Of a stretch of 8,974 bases of DNA, positions 5,283 to 8,974 are shown in pieces (within the stretch, counting starts at the first letter, position 1; the number at the start of each line of letters is the position of its first letter). The translations under genes and the position numbers were made by a program. Below the pieces are notes generated by a model. That model saw nothing but the letters and a program-made list of their open reading frames with translations, ran no database searches and had not been told where the DNA came from. The stretch is from Acidimicrobiia bacterium (lineage in GTDB: Bacteria > Actinomycetota > Acidimicrobiia > Spongiisociales > UBA5794): positions 1 through 8,974 of the forward strand of contig JACDBE010000130.1 of NCBI GenBank assembly GCA_013695075.1. Reading direction: 5' to 3'.

Positions 5283-6446
5283 ATGAAGAGAACAACCCTG
5301 GTCATCGTGGGCATGGTCCTGGGGCTGGTCGGAGCAGCCTGTGGAGGTGACGGTGACGCTGGCGACGACACCCCGATCACGATTGGCATCATCGCCGATC
5401 TGACCGGTCCCTTCACGACGTACGGGACCAGCCTGTCGAGGAGCGCCCAACTGGCTATCAATGAGATCAACGAAGCGGGCGGCATCGACGGGCGCCAGGT
5501 CGAGCTGATCATCGAGGACATCCAGACCGATGTGGCCGCCACCGTCGACAAGGCCCGCAAGCTGGTGGAGAGCGACGACGTCGACCTGGTGATGGGGCCG
5601 ATCGGCTCCGACGCCAACGATGCCGCCTACGCTGAGGTGGTCCAGAGCGGCGGCAAGCTCCTCTTCTACACGGAGACCTATGAGGGGGGGAAGTGCGACG
5701 AGCTCTTCTTCTCCTTCGGAGCAGTGCCCGCCCAGCAGATCCGGCCCTTGATTCCGATCCTGCAGGAGGAGTACGGGCCCAACGTGATGCTCTTTGGAGC
5801 CGACTACGTTTGGCCGCGGCGCAGCTTCGAGATTGCTAAGCCGATCATCGAGGAGAACGGCGGCACCGTCGTCTCCGAGCTGTACCTGCCGTTGATCGCC
5901 GATGACTTCAGCGAGCTGGTGCAAGAGGTTCGGGACACCCAACCCGACTACACCTTGTCGTTGTATCCGGCGGTGTGGGGAGCGGCTTTGAAGGCTCTGG
6001 ACGACGCCGCGTTACTGGATACCGTCGGGGTCGGGACGATCTTCCTCGGTGATCCCGATTATGTCGGTATCGCCGACCTGGCCGAGGGTTCATACACGGC
6101 GCTTCCCTTCTTCACCGCGGCGGACGCCCCGGGCGTGCAACCTTTCCTCGAAGCCTATGCCGCCGAGTTTGGTGAAGGCGAGATCCCCTCCGGCGGCGAA
6201 GGGGTCGGTGCCTACAACGCCGTCTGGCTCTACAAGCAGGCCGTAGAGGAGGCAGGTTCGACCGATCCGGCGGCGGTGGCGGAGGCGATGGTCGGTCAGA
6301 CCTACGACGGGCCGACGGGGCGGGTGGAGATGATGCCCTCCCACCACCTCAAGCAGACCATCAACCTCGTCCAGGCTCGAAACGGCCAGTACGTGTTGGT
6401 CGATTCCTTCCCCGACATGGACCCGGAGGAGGATTGCACGCTGTAA
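5283..6446 (+). CDS. ABC transporter substrate-binding lipoprotein, AmiC/UrtA-like branch of the LivJ family (Peripla_BP_6)
   Basis: 387 residues with a short lipoprotein signal: MKRTT, hydrophobic core to residue 17, and a lipobox ending G-A-A-C20 before a Gly/Asp linker. The mature part begins ITIGIIADLTGPF (32-44) with the usual AINEINEAGGIDGR (58-71). The central segment LLFYTETYEGGKCDE (126-140), APxQQ-like AVPAQQ (147-152), GADYVWPR (172-179) and the later YLPL follow the AmiC/UrtA pattern for short amides and urea more than leucine binders. C138 and C385 are spare cysteines that might pair. It is anchored outside the membrane and delivers ligand to the permease pair encoded downstream. 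A strong SD (GGGAGGA) precedes ATG 5283, 27 bases after the dehydrogenase stop, so they probably share a transcript. The ligand is unknown; a pyridine carboxylate or amide is inferred from context. Confidence 0.9.
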   Translation: MKRTTLVIVGMVLGLVGAACGGDGDAGDDTPITIGIIADLTGPFTTYGTSLSRSAQLAINEINEAGGIDGRQVELIIEDIQTDVAATVDKARKLVESDDVDLVMGPIGSDANDAAYAEVVQSGGKLLFYTETYEGGKCDELFFSFGAVPAQQIRPLIPILQEEYGPNVMLFGADYVWPRRSFEIAKPIIEENGGTVVSELYLPLIADDFSELVQEVRDTQPDYTLSLYPAVWGAALKALDDAALLDTVGVGTIFLGDPDYVGIADLAEGSYTALPFFTAADAPGVQPFLEAYAAEFGEGEIPSGGEGVGAYNAVWLYKQAVEEAGSTDPAAVAEAMVGQTYDGPTGRVEMMPSHHLKQTINLVQARNGQYVLVDSFPDMDPEEDCTL

Positions 6447-6448
6447 AC

Positions 6449-6467
6449 CGCCGGCTACGGACCGGCG
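6449..6467 (+). promoter_or_regulatory. Intergenic stem-loop occluding the permease ribosome-binding region
   Basis: CGCCGG (6449-6454) pairs perfectly with CCGGCG (6462-6467) around a 7-base loop. The stem starts two bases after the binding-protein stop and ends three bases before the permease ATG at 6471, where an SD would be expected; none is visible. It may protect the 3' end of the binding-protein mRNA or lower permease translation. The structure is seen; the role is inferred. Confidence 0.4.
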
Positions 6468-6470
6468 CAA

Positions 6471-7472
6471 ATGCCAAGCACCATTGAGCGAACCCCGGGC
6501 GGCCGACTCCGGCGGCCCGGGGTTTCTCGTGGACGTGCCCTGCGGAGCGCCGAACTCGTCCTCCTGGCGCTGCTGATTGCGGTACCCGTCCTCAGCCGCA
6601 ACGCCTTCTTCGTCGACCGCATCGGCCGCTACCTGTTGCTGGCGGCGTTTGCCATCTCGGTGGATCTGATCTGGGGTTACGGCGGGATGTTCACCTTTGG
6701 CCAGGCGGCCTTTTTCGGAGGCGCCGGCTACGTGGTGGGGATGCTCACCACCCGGGAGGGTTGGGTCCTGCCTCTACGGTTGGGGGTGGCGCTCGTGGTG
6801 GCCGTGGCGGGATCGGTCCTGCTCGCCCTGGCCATCTCCTACTTCACCTTCTCCGGCCGGGGAGCCCTGCGCGGGGTCGAGTTTGCGGTCGTCACGCTGG
6901 CGGTGGCGGTGGCCCTAGAGCGTTTGGCCAACGCCGGGGGGTCGATCACCGGTGGTCAGAACGGGATCTTGATGACCTCGCGGCTGGGGCCGTTCCACCG
7001 CGGCCACGGCTTCTACCTCCTCGCCGCCCTCGTCCTGATCGTCACCTATCTCGGTGTGAAGCGCTATCTCCGCTCCCGCTCCGGGCTGGTGTTCCGAGGC
7101 ATCGGCCAGAACGAGGAGCGAGTCGAATCGCTCGGCTACGACGTGGCTCGCACCAAACGCTGGACCTTCGTCCTCTCCGGAGCCATCGCCGGTCTGGCCG
7201 GCGGCCTGTTCTACGTCCATGAGGGAATCGTCTCCCCGGCGGCGGTGGGGATCGGTTCCTCGACGCTGGTGTTGCTGTGGGTGGTGCTGGGAGGCAGGGG
7301 GACGCTGATCGGCCCGGTGGTGGGGGCGGTGGCCCTGCCCTACCTCACCGCCCGGCTGTCGGGTACCCTCCTCGACACCTGGCTGGTGGTGGTCGGTGTG
7401 ATCCTGGTGGTGGTGATCCTCGTGATCCCGGCCGGGATCTTTGGTTTCCTCACCCGGGAAAGGACCCCGTGA
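6471..7472 (+). CDS. ABC transporter permease, LivM/UrtC-like
   Basis: 333 residues of largely hydrophobic sequence with about 8-10 membrane segments, the first at about 29-44 after an arginine-rich cytosolic leader. Family landmarks: WGYGGMFTFGQAAFFGGAGY (LivM signature, about 68-87), ITGGQNGI (about 160-167), the cytosolic coupling loop GIGQNEERVESLGYD (about 208-222), and VLGGRGTLIGPVVGA near the end. The GGRGTL wording resembles UrtC. It would form a heterodimeric channel with a LivH/UrtB partner. That partner is not in its usual place just upstream, but may begin at 8934. No in-frame ATG, GTG or TTG lies between the internal hairpin (6490-6525) and the first membrane helix, so ATG 6471 is kept although it lacks a visible SD. 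The stop overlaps the next gene by GTGA. Confidence 0.9.
   Translation: MPSTIERTPGGRLRRPGVSRGRALRSAELVLLALLIAVPVLSRNAFFVDRIGRYLLLAAFAISVDLIWGYGGMFTFGQAAFFGGAGYVVGMLTTREGWVLPLRLGVALVVAVAGSVLLALAISYFTFSGRGALRGVEFAVVTLAVAVALERLANAGGSITGGQNGILMTSRLGPFHRGHGFYLLAALVLIVTYLGVKRYLRSRSGLVFRGIGQNEERVESLGYDVARTKRWTFVLSGAIAGLAGGLFYVHEGIVSPAAVGIGSSTLVLLWVVLGGRGTLIGPVVGAVALPYLTARLSGTLLDTWLVVVGVILVVVILVIPAGIFGFLTRERTP
6490..6525 (+). terminator. Strong stem-loop, terminator/attenuator-like, inside the permease 5' coding end
   Basis: AACCCCGGGC (6491-6500) pairs perfectly with GCCCGGGGTT (6515-6524). Inside, after one G/G mismatch, GCCG (6502-6505) pairs with CGGC (6510-6513) around the loop ACTC. A G-U pair (6490/6525) can extend the base, and TTTCTCGT follows as a weak T-tract. 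The shape is that of an intrinsic terminator, yet it falls 19-55 bases after the permease start codon. It probably gives partial termination or mRNA stabilisation, so that binding protein exceeds permease and ATPases. Confidence 0.5.
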
Positions 7473-8197
7473 GCGTCCTCGCCGTCGACCGACTCACCAA
7501 GAGCTTCGGCGGTTTCACCGCCGTGGATGACGTGTCCATCGTGGTCGACCAGGGGGAGATGCGGGGACTGATCGGCTCCAACGGCGCCGGCAAGAGCACC
7601 CTGCTTCACCTCGTCTACGGGCGCATCACGCCCGACCACGGCTCTACCCGTTTCGGCGACACCGACGTCACCCACCTGCCGGTCACCGAGCGGGCGCGTC
7701 TGGGCATGGGTCTCGTCTTTCAGGTCACCTCGGTCTTCGACGGTCTGACGGTGGAGGAGAACCTCCTGCTCGGTGCCCTCCCCAAGGAGCCTGGGCGATC
7801 TGCTCCCGTCGATCGGTCTGAGGTCGGGCGCGTGTTGCAGGTGATGGAGTTGGGCGGTGTCCGCCATCGCCCCGCCGGCAACCTCAGCCATGGCGAGAAG
7901 CAATGGCTGGAGATCGGCATGGTCCTCCTCACCAAACCGACCTTGCTGCTGCTCGACGAACCCACTTCCGGGATGACGCAGGCCGAGAGCCGCCGCACCG
8001 CCGACCTGCTTCACCAGCTTCGCGCCGAGAACGCCGTCGAGGCGGTAATCGTGGTGGAGCACAACATCGAATTCATCAAACTGGTCAGCGATCGGGTAAC
8101 GGTGATGCATCGAGGGTCCGTCCTGGCCGACGGGACCATCGAGGAGGTCCAGGACGACAAGGCCGTGCAGGACTCATACCTGGGGAGACTGCATTGA
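7469..8197 (+). CDS. ABC transporter ATP-binding protein, LivG/UrtD-like
   Basis: 242 residues from a GTG at 7469 that overlaps the permease stop (GTGA), with AAGGA (7459-7463) as SD. Motifs: SFGGFTAVDDVS (12-23, the LivG/UrtD opening), Walker A GSNGAGKST (36-44), Q-loop Q85, signature LSHGEKQ (139-145), Walker B TLLLLDEP (158-165), and H-loop H198 in VVEHNIEFI. The signature LSHGEKQWLEIG followed by GMT (168-170) is the UrtD form rather than the LSYGxQR form of LivG, again pointing to the urea/amide branch. It hydrolyses ATP at the cytosolic face, pairing with the next gene's product to power uptake. All catalytic residues are present. Slightly shorter than typical LivG because the long loop after Walker A is compact. 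Confidence 0.93.
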   Translation: MSVLAVDRLTKSFGGFTAVDDVSIVVDQGEMRGLIGSNGAGKSTLLHLVYGRITPDHGSTRFGDTDVTHLPVTERARLGMGLVFQVTSVFDGLTVEENLLLGALPKEPGRSAPVDRSEVGRVLQVMELGGVRHRPAGNLSHGEKQWLEIGMVLLTKPTLLLLDEPTSGMTQAESRRTADLLHQLRAENAVEAVIVVEHNIEFIKLVSDRVTVMHRGSVLADGTIEEVQDDKAVQDSYLGRLH

Positions 8198-8937
8198 CCG
8201 CGATCCTCACGGTCGACGGCCTCTCGGCCGGATATGGGCAGACCACGGTGCTGCGGGACGTGACCTTCTCGGTGGGTCGGGGTGAGGTGGCCTGTGTGAT
8301 GGGTCGCAACGGCGCCGGCAAGACAACGCTGTTGAAGGTGCTGATGGGTGTGCTCCCCATGACCGGGACGGTGCGCCTGCTCGGAGGCGACGTCAGTGGC
8401 TGGCCCGGCCATCGCATCAACCGTGCCGGGGTGGTGTGGGTGCCGCAGGAAGACGCGGTCTTTCCCGGTCTGACCGTCCGCGAGCACCTCGTCATCGCCC
8501 TCAACCGTTCCTGTGGCGGTTCACCCACGTCATCGGGCCTGAGTCGCCGCAGGAACGGAGGATGCATTGACGAGGGCATCGAGGCGGCGACCGCATTGTT
8601 TCCGGTGCTCGGCGAGCGTCTCGGGCAGGAGGCGCAGACCCTGTCCGGCGGAGAGCGGAAGATGCTGGGGCTGGCGCAGGCGCTGATCGTAAAACCGAAG
8701 GTGGTGCTGATGGATGAGCCCACCGAAGGAGTGGCCCCGGTGGTGGTCGAGCAACTCATCCCCGCGATCGCCGCCGTCGCCGGCGAGGCGGCGCTGGTGC
8801 TGGTCGAGCACAACATCGACACCGCCCTGGCGCTGGGATCGCAGGCCTACATTCTCGAACAAGGGTCGATCGTGGAGTCGGGGAGCGTTGGCGAGCTGTA
8901 CGACCGCGGTGTCCTCGAGCAGAGGCTGGCGCTGTGA
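8194..8937 (+). CDS. ABC transporter ATP-binding protein, LivF/UrtE-like
   Basis: 247 residues. The start is a TTG at 8194 overlapping the previous stop (TTGA), with GGGGAG (8182-8187) at good distance. It gives TAILTVDGLSAGYGQTTVLR, the normal family N-terminus; longer in-frame reading inside the previous gene is not family-like. Motifs: Walker A GRNGAGKTT (37-45), LLKVLMG (46-52), Q-loop VPQ (83-85), LTVREHL (93-99), signature LSGGE (150-154), Walker B VVLMDEP (170-176), EGVAP (178-182) and H206 in VLVEHNI. An Arg/Gly/Ser-rich stretch with two cysteines (about 105-125) is inserted before the helical subdomain. Second ATPase of the importer, working with the 7469-8197 product. The stop overlaps a downstream GTG by four bases. 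Confidence 0.93.
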   Translation: MTAILTVDGLSAGYGQTTVLRDVTFSVGRGEVACVMGRNGAGKTTLLKVLMGVLPMTGTVRLLGGDVSGWPGHRINRAGVVWVPQEDAVFPGLTVREHLVIALNRSCGGSPTSSGLSRRRNGGCIDEGIEAATALFPVLGERLGQEAQTLSGGERKMLGLAQALIVKPKVVLMDEPTEGVAPVVVEQLIPAIAAVAGEAALVLVEHNIDTALALGSQAYILEQGSIVESGSVGELYDRGVLEQRLAL

Positions 8938-8974
8938 TACTCGCCGGCTTCCTCCCGGTTGACTCCTTCAACGT
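8934..8974 (+). CDS. Start of a further gene, possibly the LivH/UrtB permease (cut by window edge)
   Basis: A GTG at 8934 overlaps the LivF-like stop (GTGA), the same arrangement as at 7469, and reads V/M-I-L-A-G-F-L-P-V-D-S-F-N before the window ends. Only 13 full codons are visible, so there is no domain evidence. The inference rests on the coupling pattern and on the importer still lacking its second permease, LivH/UrtB, which is absent between binding protein and LivM-like gene. Confidence 0.4.
   Translation, partial: MILAGFLPVDSFN

Noticed and set aside
4461..5942. A 493-codon open frame on the minus strand across the dehydrogenase and binding-protein genes
   Set aside because: It spans two clearly identified plus-strand genes and shows no family motifs; long antisense frames are common in very GC-rich DNA.
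8555..8570. GGAGG-ATG inside the LivF-like gene as an internal gene start
   Set aside because: The frame stops after two codons (ATG CAT TGA) and the surrounding frame is intact ATPase sequence.
1..8974. tRNA, rRNA, CRISPR array, transposase or defence system
   Set aside because: No such sequence pattern, regularly spaced repeat or recombinase/transposase motif was seen on either strand.

Overview
The window is GC-rich throughout, with strong G/C bias at third codon positions, SD-led starts, many 4-base stop/start overlaps (ATGA, GTGA, TTGA) and GTG/TTG starts. This fits a high-GC actinobacterial genome, perhaps an uncultured actinomycete or acidimicrobial lineage. The taxonomy is inferred from style only.

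Layout. (1) Positions 1-614, minus strand: the N-terminal two thirds of the FAD subunit of a molybdenum hydroxylase (CoxM/XdhB/NdhF family), running off the left edge. (2) Positions 615-736: a divergent intergenic region with an inverted repeat. (3) Positions 737-3100, plus strand: a tight three-gene operon of a DUF1185 'amino acid synthesis' family protein, an amidohydrolase closely resembling enamidase (Ena) of nicotinate fermentation, and an isochorismatase/nicotinamidase-superfamily cysteine hydrolase. (4) Positions 3101-3758: a break in the operon holding a small minus-strand HTH gene, a coupled 52-aa ORF and a coding-like remnant on the plus strand. (5) Positions 3759-8974, plus strand: a CoA-acylating aldehyde dehydrogenase of the methylmalonate-semialdehyde dehydrogenase (MmsA/IolA) class, then an ABC importer of the branched-chain/amide/urea (HAAT) type. 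The importer order is lipoprotein binding protein, LivM/UrtC-like permease, LivG/UrtD-like ATPase, LivF/UrtE-like ATPase, and the first codons of what is probably the second permease.

How the genes may work together. Enamidase hydrolyses 1,4,5,6-tetrahydro-6-oxonicotinate to 2-formylglutarate. A divergent Mo hydroxylase suits the preceding 6-hydroxylation of nicotinate. 2-Formylglutarate is a 2-substituted malonate semialdehyde, the same chemical class as methylmalonate semialdehyde. The adjacent MmsA-class enzyme keeps both carboxylate-recognising arginines, so it is a natural candidate to convert 2-formylglutarate directly to glutaryl-CoA + CO2 + NADH. That would be a short oxidative exit replacing the long anaerobic branch of Eubacterium barkeri. 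The cysteine hydrolase has a PncA-like D-x-H...H metal triad and could supply nicotinate from nicotinamide. The ABC system, whose binding protein resembles AmiC/UrtA, could import the pyridine. No 6-hydroxynicotinate reductase lies in the window. The pathway as a whole is inference; the family assignments are well supported by the sequence.
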